From: Diogma glabrata
Taxonomy: Eukaryota; Arthropoda; Insecta; Diptera; Cylindrotomidae
DNA length: 64,000 nucleotides
Direction: 5' to 3'
NCBI GenBank assembly: GCA_963693315.1
Contig: OY856186.1
Span: 82,490,199 to 82,554,198 of the forward strand
A program made the translations under genes and the position numbers. Every line of letters begins with the position of its first letter. Positions within the stretch are counted from its first letter, which is position 1. Positions 21,884 to 32,068 of this stretch are shown here, one piece after another. A model generated the notes under the pieces. That model ran no database searches. It was not told the DNA's origin and saw only the letters and a list, made by a program, of their open reading frames with translations.

Positions 21884-21994
21884 AATTAAGAGTTACAAAA
21901 GTATTTAAGAGATAATCATATAGTTATGACAGAAACTGAAGTATCGAATATTATAAATGGAACACTAATTTTATTAAAGATATTTTATAAATAA
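21884..21994 (+). pseudogene. Plk4: Plk4-like end of exon 3 beyond the second LINE
   Basis: After the repeated TSD AATTAAGAGTT, the kinase frame resumes as a stop (TAA at 21887) in place of the Gly of NGEL, then ELQKYLRDNHIVMTETEVSNII and a decayed tail ending at TAA 21992-21994. The TETE segment matches the position of the corresponding motif after the hinge in Plk4. No catalytic-loop sequence could be found in the next kilobase. Confidence 0.7.
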
Positions 21995-22229
21995 AGATTA
22001 ATCTAAATCAAATTTAATATTATAGGAAATAAATGTTTTTTGTAAACGGTTTTCGATGTTGTCACTTAATAATTGCGCTTTTTAAAAATTTGACGTTTAA
22101 ATCCAAAAATCATATTTTTCTATCTTTTGTCTGTTCGGTGCGGTTTGAAGTAATATCACACGAAGTGAAGTTAGTAGCAAAAAACTTTGAAGTTTAATAA
22201 CGTGATTTTTTTTATCATTTTGCTGTACC

Positions 22230-22410
22230 GAACACGCTCATTGAATGAATACTTGATAGTATCAAAATAAACAAAAATTTCTTGTATATCTTGAATACTA
22301 TCGCCTATGCATAGTTTTATGGGTTGGAAATGCAAATCACGTTTCTTTAATAAGTTGAGGTGGTCTTCTACTTCTTGTGTACATTTACCAACATATAAAA
22401 ATGCCTGCTT
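22230..22410 (-). pseudogene. Relic of a transposon-type ORF, minus strand
   Basis: The minus strand gives one 58-residue frame: YVGKCTQEVEDHLNLLKKRD, LHFQPIKLCIGDSIQDI and QEIFVYFDTIKYSFNERVR. The ordered VGKC..HLN, FQPI..IGDS and VYFD.IKYSF motifs resemble uncharacterised insect proteins that, as far as I recall, belong to DNA transposons. Upstream and downstream frames are lost. Identification is by memory of motif pattern only. Confidence 0.4.
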
Positions 22411-23879
22411 TACTTACTTTCGTCAATATCATTTAAATTTTTTATAATGGCTTTTGTTAATTTATCCTTAATGTTGTCGGTTAAAAATTGTAATATTTGT
22501 GGTGCGTTTGTATTTCAAGTGGATGGCAATTTGGTAGAATTATCCACATCAATGGTAGAAAAATCCATATCAATCTATAAATAATTAAGGAAAGATATAG
22601 TAAAGATATTGGAATAATTCTTATTATAAGACTACTAATAATTCTCAAATTGAAAGGTACTATTCCACTGAAAGTTACTGTTCTCACATTGAAAGTAACA
22701 ATTATCAGTTTGAAAGAAAAATGGTATAGTAACAAATTTCAGGTTGGTCTTAAATTTGACATCGAAATTTACTGGAATTGTATGTATTATGTATTTATAT
22801 ACGAAAAAGCAGATAATGTTTACCAATCTGAAGCCTGATGGTAATGTATAATACGGCCATTTTTCTAATATAACTTTGGGGGTGTTGTCCTTTATTTCGC
22901 ATAATCTATATTTTGCGCAGGCTTTCCACACATGATCAAACTCCTCCACACATGATCAAACTCCAAATTGTGTTGTGCTCTTAAGTTTTTATGCATTAGG
23001 GATAGTGAAATAATTAAAATCGCATAAAAATATAGAAATTAAATGAACCTTCATTTCTGAAAATACTTTAGTGTAAAATAACAATAATAAAGTGCAAAAT
23101 AATAATAAAATAAGTTCATAACCAAAATTGCAAGGAAAATCAATCAATTTTGGTTATTTTACATGCACAAATTAAAACAGCTGATTTGAGCTGTCACAAT
23201 ATTTTTGGGAAAAACTCTATATACCAATAATTTTAAAGAGTGCCGTTATGTACGTTATTTGCGAATACACAAAAAAGTTGCAAATAAATACACAAACTTA
23301 CCGTTGTTTTTATTATTCTTAATTATTCACTTTTATTATTATTATTAATTATTCACTTTCCACTATTTTATTATTAGTTTAATTGAACTATAAAATAATT
23401 ATTTTCTAATTTAAGTTATTACGAAAGTGAAAATAAAACTAATTTGTTGTTGAATAGCTACGTGCCAAGATGATGTCTTAACGGTAACTATTTCATAACT
23501 CTATGGTAAAATTTCATAAATTTTTCAAAATAGAACATAAAAAAAAACATAAAAATCATAAAATTCTGTCAAAACATGAATATGTCATAAAATTAGGATA
23601 CTTTATCATTAAATTAGGCAAATTGGTCATAATTTTTTATTTTTTATATTTTAATGCCACAATACATGTTATTAATGACAACAAACGTTAAACAATTACA
23701 AATTCATTAATTTTTTTGTTTGAGAGAATTTAATGATTGAAAATTCATGTGTTTAATGACACAGATAAATTATGTCATTAAATATTTAAACTTTTAATGC
23801 CATATTTCTTTGTGATAATGAAATTTTCGTTGTGTTTATGACACAGATTTTAATGATAACATGTCATTAATAACATGTT

Positions 23880-24290
23880 AGACATTTTTTTCAGTGCGTG
23901 TTCGAAAAACATTCGTATGATTGGAGAAATATTTTTTTGGCTCATAAAATATGATTTTACGGGTTGAAAGTTGGACATCAATCGTATAATTGCTGGAACA
24001 ATTGTTAACCATCTGGTGGCATACGACATGTCGTATTAATTCACTCCATTCCATTTCAGTCCATTCAAAAAACTCCTTTAACTCTGTAGATCTTTTCGTA
24101 GATGAACTAAATTCATTATAAATTTTCATTAGGACAATTTCCACGTCAAATTTTAGAATCGCAAATGCTTTTTTGGCAGTGTTATGTAGAATATGGTTGT
24201 TACAACCTATAGGAATTAAATTATTACTTTCCTTCCGAAGTTCTGTGAAAACTCTTTCATGTTTTGTTATATTTTACGACTGGACCTTTC
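23880..24290 (-). pseudogene. hAT-like transposase fragment, minus strand
   Basis: The minus strand reads HERVFTELRKESNNLIPIGC, NNHILHNTAKKAFAILKFDV and EIVLMKIYNEFSSSTKRSTE, then LKEFFEWTEMEWSELIRHV before the frame degenerates. The pattern IPIGC.aHilHN.aKKa..l..DVE....KIY.hFS...KR..eLKeF is the middle part of a widespread hAT-type transposase family. The relic at 40472-41213 is the N-terminal part of the same kind of protein. No termini were identified. Confidence 0.6.
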
Positions 24291-24439
24291 AACAACAAAA
24301 TTTAGTAATTTAACCCATCATCTTGAATCAAAAAAAAAAATCACTCACAAGAAAGAAAAATTACTAAAATAATAAATAATAAAAAAGAGAAATTTACTTG
24401 AAGTACTTGAGTGGGTTGATTGGTGTCCCAAAATATCTG

Positions 24440-24620
24440 CTGTCCGAATCCAATAGGAAATAGTTCTGCTTTCCAATTACAGTTATGCTTTCCAAAACAA
24501 TAATACATAAATTCTGCCTTTCAATTACGATAATATTTAGTGCTGCCTTTCCAAAACAATAATATATAAATTCTGCCTTTCAATTACGATAATATTTAGT
24601 TCCTTTCATGTTCCAATATT
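24440..24620 (+). repeat. ~69-bp tandem duplication with CCTTTC motifs
   Basis: CCAAAACAATAATA(C/T)ATAAATTC, TGCCTTTCAATTACGATAAT and ATTTAGT recur in order about 69 bp apart (near 24490 and 24556), with partial third and fourth copies upstream and downstream. Non-coding. Confidence 0.7.
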
Positions 24621-24776
24621 TAGTTCCTTTCAAATTTATGCCTTTCAATATATGTAAATAAATTCACTTGTATTAATTAGAAAATAATAAAAAAGTTCCT
24701 TTTCTTGAATACGAATTTTTATTTAATCTTTCTTTTTCTCTATTTTTTTTTAAATTAAAAAGTATCTTCTATATAT

Positions 24777-25479
24777 TGTTACGTTTTTCCAACCTTACTT
24801 CGAATTGACCTAACTCACAATTCGATAAACGCAATTCCCAAATCTCTTCCTGAGTTCGATCACTGATTAGTAAGCACAAACACCAGGTTTTATTAAGTCT
24901 TCAACTCCTTGATTGTTCCACAACAACAGGAAAACAATACAGCAAACAATATTCCTAACTAGAATATTCTTTTAACAGCTTCAGAAACTCCAACGGTTTA
25001 TTGTAGAAATTTCCAATTCACAACGTTCAAAATAATACACAAAATATTTCTATTTAATAACACTTATAACTTTATTTACAAAAACTTTACACAAAAACTA
25101 ATTTAAAGATCACTTTTATAATTTTTAACTTCACAATCGCAGGTTTAAAATAAACTAATTAATTTTACATTTAATTTCACTTTACTGTCGCAGGTCTAAA
25201 ATAAAACTAATTAAAAACTACAAGAAACAATTTTCTTATATACCTTCTGCAATACTTCTAGATAATTCGACATCACTTTCTAGAAACCTTGAGAAAATAT
25301 TAGAATACTCGATTATTTTACGTTATGTTGATTTGATTCATAAAATCGTTTACGTTGACCCTATTTCTAAGAAGAGACAACAACAACAATATTCATTTCA
25401 TTAATCTGTTGTAGTATTTTGTTGATTTGATTTTCCTAGAAGTAACCGTAATCGTCTAGATTTTTCTGTAATCGTAACA
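24777..25479 (-). repeat. Gypsy 3' LTR
   Basis: This 703-bp copy is almost identical to 30556-31258 (GACCTAAC versus GGCCTAAC near 24818; CTTCTGC versus CTCCTGC near 25246). It carries TGTTACG...CGTAACA inverted ends. It follows integrase on the minus strand, hence the 3' LTR. Confidence 0.92.
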
Positions 25480-25518
25480 ATACAGAAAAACTACATCCAT
25501 CATCCATTGCGATCCCAC

Positions 25519-28500
25519 TTAAGCCTGTTCGTCCCGAACAGGATCTAGCTCTCCTTTGTATAAGGCCAATCTTTCCAAATGTACTACTTTCGCTTTGCCT
25601 CGATGTCCTTTCTTAATTCTATAAACTACGTCATTCAACTTCGTTATAATGTTGTAAGGTCCTTCCCATGCAGCTTGCAGTTTTGGTGATAACCCTCGTT
25701 TTCGTTGTGGGTTGTGTAGCCATACTAATTGTCCTTCTTCAAAACCTTTATTATTAGATCGTATATCATATCGGGCTTTCATTTTATCACTGGTCAGTTG
25801 TATCTTTTGCCGAACAAGATTGTGAATATCCTCAAGGTTCTTCCTGATTCGGTTGACGTATTCTTGCGCAGACAATGATGTTGATGGTACCGCTCCAAAT
25901 TTGAGGTCACCAGGAAGTCTTAAATCACTTCCAAAAATAGTTTGAGCTGGTGTCATGGTCGTGGTGTCATGAACTGCTGATCTGTATGCCATCAAAAATA
26001 AGGGAATGTGTTGATCCCAGTTACGTTGATTCTTACTGACCACTTTTGCTAGAAATTTCTCCAAAGTAGCATTGAATCTCTCAACCATCCCATCTGACTG
26101 TGGGTGTGAAGCTGTCGTCCTCGTTTTGTTAATCCCCAGCATTTGACAAATTTCCTGGAATACAGCTGACTCGAAGTTCCGTCCCTGATCGGTGTGGATC
26201 TCTATAGGAACTCCATAGCGGCTAATCCAATTATTTATTACAGCTTCAGCGATTGTGGTTGCTTCCTGGTTTGGAATCGCACACACTTCCGGCCACTTAC
26301 TGAAGTAGTCCATGATCACAAGCACATATTTATTCTGATTATCAGTTGTTGGAAATGGTCCCGCTACATCCATTGCGATCCTTTCAAATGGAGCACCTAC
26401 ATTGTATTGCTTCATTTTTCCATGACTTCTTCGTGCGGGTCCTTTCACCGCCGCACATTTATCGCATTTTTGACACCACTCTACAATTGATTGCCGAGTC
26501 CCCGACCAGTAAAACCGTTGTCGTATTTTTGCAAGAGTCTTATTGATCCCAAGGTGACCTCCACTCGGTCCTTCGTGATACTCCTTCAGTACTGCTTCTA
26601 TTTTCCCTTTTGGTACCACTGTAAGGGATTGCTTTATCTTGCCATCTGAGCTTTCCCATATTCTCTTTAGGCATCCATTCTCTAACTGGAGACTGTCCCA
26701 TTGCGCCCAGTACGCCTTCAAAGTTGGAGTTTTATCAGAAATTTCTCCCCATACTGGTTTGCAACCCTTTTCCTTGAACTCGATGATGGGTGCAAGATCC
26801 GGATCTTCTAATTGATCTTTTCTTATGGCTTCAGCTGTCCATTCATCGTCAGGTAGCACTTGTAGTAATCGTACATCGATGATGTTCTCCTTATTTTCTT
26901 GACGACTGCAATGCTTGCATTCAACTGGACAGGGTCGTCTCGATAATGCATCAGCGTTCCCATGTGCAGTACCCTTTCGATGTTCAATGTCCAAATCGTA
27001 CGCCTGCAACCGTTCGATCCAGCGTGCTACTTGTCCCTCTGGATTTTTGAACTGGAGTAGCCATCTTAACGCACCATGGTCAGTTCTAAGATGAAATTTC
27101 TGACCATACAAGTATTTATGAAAATGTTTGACGCATTCCATAATGGCCAATAACTCCTTCCGGGTAACACAATAATTTCGCTCCGGCTTTGATAACTTTT
27201 TCGAGAAATAAGCTATCACCTTTTCCTGACCATCTATATTCTGCGACAAGACTCCTCCTATACCTTCATTACTGGCATCAGTATCCAAAATAAACTGAAC
27301 ATTTGGTATAGGATAGGACAGAATTGGAGCCGTACATAATCTCTTTCGGAGCTCCACAAATGCTTGTTCTTGAGGTTCATTCCATTCAAATGCCTTATCT
27401 TTTCTGGTTAACTCATGCAGACTTTTGGCAACGTTGGCGAATCCTGGCACAAACCGTCTGTAATATGTGCACAATCCAAGGAAGCTTCGTAGTTCATGTA
27501 GGTTCTTTGGTCTTGGCCAGTTCATAACTGCTGCAATCTTGTCAGAATCTGTATGAATTCCCATTGCCGTAACCTTGTGTCCCAAATATTTTACTTCTTT
27601 CTTGAAAAGTGAACACTTTTTGGGACTTAACTTTAAACCGGCTTCTTGCAACCTTTCCAGTACCTCCGCCAAGTTCCTCAAGTGGTCATCAAAGTCTTTT
27701 CCCATGACGATGATGTCATCCAAATATACAAGGCATGTTTTCCAGTGCAAGCCTTTTAGTACCCGTTCCATTAATCTCTCGAAAGTTGCGGGCGCGTTGC
27801 ATAACCCAAATGGCATGACATTAAATTGCCATAGTCCATTCCCTACACTGAACGCTGTTTTCTCCCGATCTTCATCCGCAACTTCAACCTGCCAGTAACC
27901 ACTCTGCAGATCCAATGTTGAAAACAATTTTGAGCCCGATAATGTATCCAGTGTATCATCAATCCTAGGCAATGGGTAGCTATCCTTCTTCGTAACTATG
28001 TTTAGTTTCCTGTAGTCAACACAAAATCTCAAGCTCCCTTTCTTGCCAACTAACACCACAGGTGAGCTCCAGGGACTGTCTGAAGGCTCAATCACACCAG
28101 CTTCTTTCATATCTCTCACCATTTTATCAGCTTCCTCTCTTTTAGCTAATGGTAATCGTCTTGGTGCCTGGCGTATCGGCTTTTCTGCTCCGGTGTCAAT
28201 ACGATGTTTTACCATATTGGTTCTGCCATTCCCTTCAGGTGTACTACAGAATACAGACTTGTGCCGCTCCAACAATTGACGTGCTGCTTTCTTCTGTTCT
28301 TCTGAAAGCCCTTCTGTCCATTTCTGCACAAGTTGCTCCATTTCTGCCTTTTGTTGTTTTGTGTTGACCGTGCAATTGATGTTTTTCTGCTCGCACTTTA
28401 TTATTTTAGCTACCTCTTCACATTGTCCTATGATTGATCTTTTTTTTATTGTTTTCTGCGTATCTGACAGATTTAAAACTCTTACTGGTATTTTGTAATC

Positions 28501-28614
28501 AGCATCCGATCTAACTAAAGTTTTCCCTATAACGACTTCTTTAAAATTTTGATGTTCTTTGTTGGCTTCTACAACCCACAACCTGGGTGACCCAGAACCT
28601 CCTTCCAATTTTCC
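25519..28614 (-). CDS. Gypsy pol: reverse transcriptase, RNase H, integrase
   Basis: About 1030 codons without a lesion, in frame with the protease but separated from it by TAA at 28615-28617. RT motifs: LRFCVDYRKLN, FSTLDLQSGYWQ (catalytic Asp), MPFGLCNAPATF and LVYLDDIIVMG (AspAsp). RNase H: FILDTDASNEGIGGVL, KHFHKYLYGQKFHLRTDHGA and TAHGNADALSR. Integrase: HHCC zinc finger (HLGINKTLAKIRQRFYW, CQKCDKCA), Asp in IAMDVAGPF, Asp in IHTDQGRNF, Glu in SHPQSDGMVERFN. A GPY/F-type module (WEGPYNII...VYRIKKG) follows. Products copy RNA to DNA and insert it. There is no envelope ORF downstream. Confidence 0.93.
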   Translation of the reverse strand, partial: GKLEGGSGSPRLWVVEANKEHQNFKEVVIGKTLVRSDADYKIPVRVLNLSDTQKTIKKRSIIGQCEEVAKIIKCEQKNINCTVNTKQQKAEMEQLVQKWTEGLSEEQKKAARQLLERHKSVFCSTPEGNGRTNMVKHRIDTGAEKPIRQAPRRLPLAKREEADKMVRDMKEAGVIEPSDSPWSSPVVLVGKKGSLRFCVDYRKLNIVTKKDSYPLPRIDDTLDTLSGSKLFSTLDLQSGYWQVEVADEDREKTAFSVGNGLWQFNVMPFGLCNAPATFERLMERVLKGLHWKTCLVYLDDIIVMGKDFDDHLRNLAEVLERLQEAGLKLSPKKCSLFKKEVKYLGHKVTAMGIHTDSDKIAAVMNWPRPKNLHELRSFLGLCTYYRRFVPGFANVAKSLHELTRKDKAFEWNEPQEQAFVELRKRLCTAPILSYPIPNVQFILDTDASNEGIGGVLSQNIDGQEKVIAYFSKKLSKPERNYCVTRKELLAIMECVKHFHKYLYGQKFHLRTDHGALRWLLQFKNPEGQVARWIERLQAYDLDIEHRKGTAHGNADALSRRPCPVECKHCSRQENKENIIDVRLLQVLPDDEWTAEAIRKDQLEDPDLAPIIEFKEKGCKPVWGEISDKTPTLKAYWAQWDSLQLENGCLKRIWESSDGKIKQSLTVVPKGKIEAVLKEYHEGPSGGHLGINKTLAKIRQRFYWSGTRQSIVEWCQKCDKCAAVKGPARRSHGKMKQYNVGAPFERIAMDVAGPFPTTDNQNKYVLVIMDYFSKWPEVCAIPNQEATTIAEAVINNWISRYGVPIEIHTDQGRNFESAVFQEICQMLGINKTRTTASHPQSDGMVERFNATLEKFLAKVVSKNQRNWDQHIPLFLMAYRSAVHDTTTMTPAQTIFGSDLRLPGDLKFGAVPSTSLSAQEYVNRIRKNLEDIHNLVRQKIQLTSDKMKARYDIRSNNKGFEEGQLVWLHNPQRKRGLSPKLQAAWEGPYNIITKLNDVVYRIKKGHRGKAKVVHLERLALYKGELDPVRDEQA

Positions 28615-29165
28615 TTAAATGATTGTTTCTGATTGGGGTGGCAGCTTTTCCCTGTGATCTAATATTATTCGACGAACACAATTTGAATCTTCACCATTAA
28701 ATTGGAGTGGCAACTCAACATTTCCGTACGTGAGTACTCCTTTGCCAGCATCAATAACGAATCCATTTGGCCTCATGAAGTCCATTCCCAGGATTACTTC
28801 ATCCACAATGTCAGCTACAACCACTTCATGTTGAAAGTGAGTATTCCCGATTTCAAAGTTGACCACTTTCTTTCCTTTAATACTTGCACTTTCGCCAGTA
28901 GCTGTCTGGATTCGGTATCTTCCTGCTGGTTTTAGTTTCCCTTTCACAACATCAGTGCGGACAATTGTATTTGTTGCTCCCGTATCTAACGTGATGAAAC
29001 AACTTTTTCCATCAATATTAGCCCTAACAGTAAGGCTGTCACCTCTCCTTGTTAATCTCGAAACATGGATGAAGGTTATGGGGCAATCGGTTGTGGGAGC
29101 CAGCTTACGCCCCTTTAGGCTGACTCGTTGTAGTTTAACTGATGCGGTGCTGCTCTATCGTCTTC
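28615..29165 (-). CDS. Gypsy pol N-terminal part: aspartic protease, overlapping gag
   Basis: In the -1 frame relative to gag, the minus strand reads PITFIHVSRL, CFITLDTGATNTIV (active-site DTG), then FEIGNTHFQHEVVVADIVD and VILGMDFMRPNGFV (ILGMDF, the conserved second protease motif). It overlaps the end of gag by about 50 nt, so expression would require a -1 ribosomal frameshift. It ends at TAA 28615-28617 right after SETII, 40-odd residues before the RT region. That stop is either a degenerating mutation or a read-through site; a gypsy pol normally runs on without it. Confidence 0.85.
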
Positions 29166-30521
29166 CCTAGCTTGCTGCACCCGTTCTTCTGCTTGACGTC
29201 GCTGCATAGGTGATGCTGATCTTGCTCGTTTCCTTCTCACATCTCTGCATTCCCTCGAAATATGACCCAACTTGCCACATAACCAGCATCGGATTCTATC
29301 ACCTCTGACACTCTCTCGTAGTCTTGGTTTATAACCGTTGTCATCAGCCAACTCCACTCGGCGTATTTTGATTGATGGTTTTATAATTGCTTGTGCAGTT
29401 TCATTTGTTAAGGCATAAGCAATAGTTTCTGCGAATGTTGCTTTTGGTGACAACATTACTGCTTTTCGTGTTTCTGGATCACGAATACCATCAGTAAACG
29501 CCTCGATCTTCATTTTCTCCATAAAATTCGGTGGAGTATTCGAGTGTGCCAAATGTACAAGGCGTTCTACTGCCGAAGAATAGTCCTGAATGCTTTCTCC
29601 ATTCCGTTGCAAGCGACCCTTTAACTCGATCCGGTATAGCTCCTTTTTGTGGTCGCTGCCATATTTTCGTTCCAACGCATTCATCACTTCAGCATAACTT
29701 TTGCGATCGTTTTCTGGTACTGCCTGTAATGCTTCAGCTGCTTCCCCCTTAAGAGCAACTATTAATGCAGCTAGACGATTTTCAGCGTTCCAAACATTTT
29801 GATCTGCTGCGGTTTCGAACTGGAACTTGAAGATGCCGAACGATGTTGTTCCATCATATGATGGTGGTTTTAGTTTGATATTTGCTACTTGATGTACCAC
29901 CTGGGAAATAACTTTAGTCGTTTCAACGTCCTGCAACCTCTTTTCAAAATCATCAACTTTCGTCAACATTTTATGTTCAAACTCCTGAATTTCTGTTTCA
30001 ATTTTCTCGACTTTTACATCGAATGCAGTTGACATTTGTAATAGTTTCTCATCCAAATGTTGATGTATTCCAGTTTTCAACTCATTTATTTGCTGGTTCA
30101 TCTCCTCTTTATTTGCAGCAAGTGTTGCAGTAATCTCTTCCTTATTAACAGCCATGTTATTGTTGACTGTTTCCAGCTGTTGATTGATGTTACAACTAAT
30201 CTCTTCTTTAGTAGCAGCCATTTGTTGATTGATGTTGCAACTAATCTCTTGCATCATAGCCATTAACTGCGTAAAATCACAATTTCCAGATGGCAATGAA
30301 GTTGTTGTTTCCGCAACAAAACTTTTCTCCTCATCAGCTGCCACTAGATCATTATTTGGACTAATCACTCCAAACTGGTAACTTTCCACAACTACTCCAC
30401 TAGCTTCCATAGCTTCTCGAAGCCGTATCGTTAATTCAGTTTTGTTTCCGTTTGTTGACAATCCACGTTGTTCTAGTTCTTTCTTTAACTCAAGAACCTT
30501 CAAATCACTTAATAAAACCAT
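29115..30521 (-). CDS. Gypsy gag with N-terminal SAP-like domain and zinc knuckle
   Basis: ATG at 30521 opens 468 codons. Residues ~3-38 (LSDLKVLELKKELEQRGLST, then GNKTELTIRLREAM) form a SAP-type helix-extended-loop-helix, a DNA-binding module. Residues ~85-205 are a Gln/Lys/Glu-rich coiled coil with repeated KEEISCNINQQ units. Residues ~215-375 are the capsid-like retrotransposon gag domain (FQFETAADQNVW, YGSDHKKELYRIELKGRLQR, ETRKAVMLS). A CCHC knuckle CWLCGKLGHISREC precedes a basic tail. Gag packages the element RNA. The start follows the 5' LTR leader by 34 nt. Confidence 0.9.
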   Translation of the reverse strand: MVLLSDLKVLELKKELEQRGLSTNGNKTELTIRLREAMEASGVVVESYQFGVISPNNDLVAADEEKSFVAETTTSLPSGNCDFTQLMAMMQEISCNINQQMAATKEEISCNINQQLETVNNNMAVNKEEITATLAANKEEMNQQINELKTGIHQHLDEKLLQMSTAFDVKVEKIETEIQEFEHKMLTKVDDFEKRLQDVETTKVISQVVHQVANIKLKPPSYDGTTSFGIFKFQFETAADQNVWNAENRLAALIVALKGEAAEALQAVPENDRKSYAEVMNALERKYGSDHKKELYRIELKGRLQRNGESIQDYSSAVERLVHLAHSNTPPNFMEKMKIEAFTDGIRDPETRKAVMLSPKATFAETIAYALTNETAQAIIKPSIKIRRVELADDNGYKPRLRESVRGDRIRCWLCGKLGHISRECRDVRRKRARSASPMQRRQAEERVQQAREDDRAAPHQLNYNESA

Positions 30522-30555
30522 TATTAACAGCTAACTAATCCGCCGATGTCACCAA

Positions 30556-31258
30556 TGTTACGTTTTTCCAACCTTACTTCGAATTGGCCTAACTCACAAT
30601 TCGATAAACGCAATTCCCAAATCTCTTCCTGAGTTCGATCACTGATTAGTAAGCACAAACACCAGGTTTTATTAAGTCTTCAACTCCTTGATTGTTCCAC
30701 AACAACAGGAAAACAATACAGCAAACAATATTCCTAACTAGAATATTCTTTTAACAGCTTCAGAAACTCCAACGGTTTATTGTAGAAATTTCCAATTCAC
30801 AACGTTCAAAATAATACACAAAATATTTCTATTTAATAACACTTATAACTTTATTTACAAAAACTTTACACAAAAACTAATTTAAAGATCACTTTTATAA
30901 TTTTTAACTTCACAATCGCAGGTTTAAAATAAACTAATTAATTTTACATTTAATTTCACTTTACTGTCGCAGGTCTAAAATAAAACTAATTAAAAACTAC
31001 AAGAAACAATTTTCTTATATACCTCCTGCAATACTTCTAGATAATTCGACATCACTTTCTAGAAACCTTGAGAAAATATTAGAATACTCGATTATTTTAC
31101 GTTATGTTGATTTGATTCATAAAATCGTTTACGTTGACCCTATTTCTAAGAAGAGACAACAACAACAATATTCATTTCATTAATCTGTTGTAGTATTTTG
31201 TTGATTTGATTTTCCTAGAAGTAACCGTAATCGTCTAGATTTTTCTGTAATCGTAACA
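30556..31258 (-). repeat. Gypsy 5' LTR
   Basis: This 703-bp copy lies next to the gag start on the minus strand. The adjacent leader on that strand begins TTGGTGACATCGGCGG, where a primer-binding site is expected; I cannot assign the tRNA. Followed at 31259 by the ATAT TSD and the rest of the Helitron A 5' end. Confidence 0.9.
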
Positions 31259-31594
31259 ATATTAATACGCTAGATTAAAACTTTGTGGAGCATTAGGCTT
31301 TTTTATTCGCAGATGGATTCATTTGAAATTTTCACAGCTAACTGATATTAGTGTAACCTATAGTCGGATCCGGATTCAAACAAATCGGATCATAAATAAA
31401 AAAGTTATTATATACGGAAAACTTTTTCTATACATATGCATTATAAGTTTACATACATCTTTCTTTTTGCTTTAAAACAATGCTTTAAAATTTTTCTTTT
31501 TTATATATTAGCTATCGAACCGAACAACGAATAACAAAAACGAAAATTTTTATATTTATTTTATATTCATTTCAGTCGTCGTATTTATTTTATA

Positions 31595-32068
31595 CTAGGA
31601 GGGCCCGGCGTGCTTCGCTACGCTTATAAATAAAGTTTTTGCGTAGACATTTTGTTGACGTAGAAGCAATGATTTCAAAAAGTGGTAATGAGAAATGCTA
31701 CCATATAATTTTTAATTTTTCTTTTTAAATATATGAATGAAAAATAATCAGAACTCTAGCTGATCAGTTCGGATATATGAAAAATTAGCGATCAAATAAG
31801 TTTTCAAGTAAGCTTCGTATGAAAAATTAGCATATGAAAAATTAGCGATCAAATAAGTTTTCAAGTAAGCTTCGCTAATTTTTCATATATCCGAACTGAT
31901 CAGCTAGAGTTCTGATTATTTTTCATTCATATATTTAAAAAGAAAAATTAAAAATTATATGGTAGCATTTCTCATTACCACTTTTTGAAATCATTGCTTC
32001 TACGTCAACAAAATGTCTACGCAAAAACTTTATTTATAAGCGTAGCCCAGCACGCCGGGCCCTCCTAG
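31595..32068 (-). repeat. 474-bp palindromic Helitron end, copy in B
   Basis: Both ends read outward as a Helitron 3' terminus: GCGTAG..CACGCCGGGCCC(T)CTAG on each strand. The two ~200-bp arms are near-perfect inverted repeats, and the centre contains a duplicated AAAATTAGCGATCAAATAAG / AAGCTTAC segment. In B one arm has CCC where the other has GAA in the terminal hairpin. It truncates the helicase frame. Confidence 0.9.

Larger units (their letters stand above)
2396..21994 (+). pseudogene. Plk4: Plk4/SAK (polo-like kinase 4) pseudogene, N-terminal kinase lobe in pieces
   Basis: Five exon pieces read as the N-lobe of polo-like kinase 4, the centriole-duplication kinase. Exon 1 is 2396-2437, exon 2 is 2501-2556 continuing at 18282-18319, exon 3 is 18375-18530 continuing at 21884-21994. 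Visible features are the glycine loop GKGGFATVYK, the VAIK-like Lys (EVAKKVIDKK), the C-helix region [14 protein letters not shown], then LELYTFFED and VLELASN. Three GT..AG borders are preserved, so this is a duplicated gene copy, not a processed cDNA. It is dead: the spliced frame is shifted across exon 2, the NGEL Gly is a TAA stop, and no HRD or DFG motif follows. Two LINEs with TSDs split it. The family assignment rests on remembered fly and human sequences. Confidence 0.85.
21995..24764. other. AT-rich stretch with scattered transposon relics
   Basis: No intact gene. It contains the two relics listed separately (22230-22410, 23880-24290), a tandem 20-bp duplication of TCCACACATGATCAAACTCC at 22924-22963, many ATAAAA/TCATAAAATT short repeats around 23510-23650, and a ~69-bp tandem duplication near 24480-24600. 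No continuation of the Plk4 catalytic loop was found. Confidence 0.6.
24777..31258 (-). mobile_element. Full-length Gypsy LTR retrotransposon, minus strand, 6.5 kb
   Basis: 703-bp LTRs (24777-25479 and 30556-31258) start TGTTACG and end CGTAACA. The TSD is ATAT (24773-24776, 31259-31262), inside the 5' end of Helitron A. By eye I found two differences between the LTRs, so insertion is recent. Order on the minus strand is 5' LTR, gag, protease, RT, RNase H, integrase, 3' LTR. All domains are present; the single visible lesion is a TAA between protease and RT. Confidence 0.92.

Noticed and set aside
18282..21994. Functional kinase gene interrupted only by introns containing LINEs
   Set aside because: The LINEs have TSDs made of exon sequence, the exon frame is shifted and a stop replaces the Gly after VLELASN.
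23503..23691. Lys/His-rich 62-codon ORF
   Set aside because: It arises from ATAAAA-type simple repeats.
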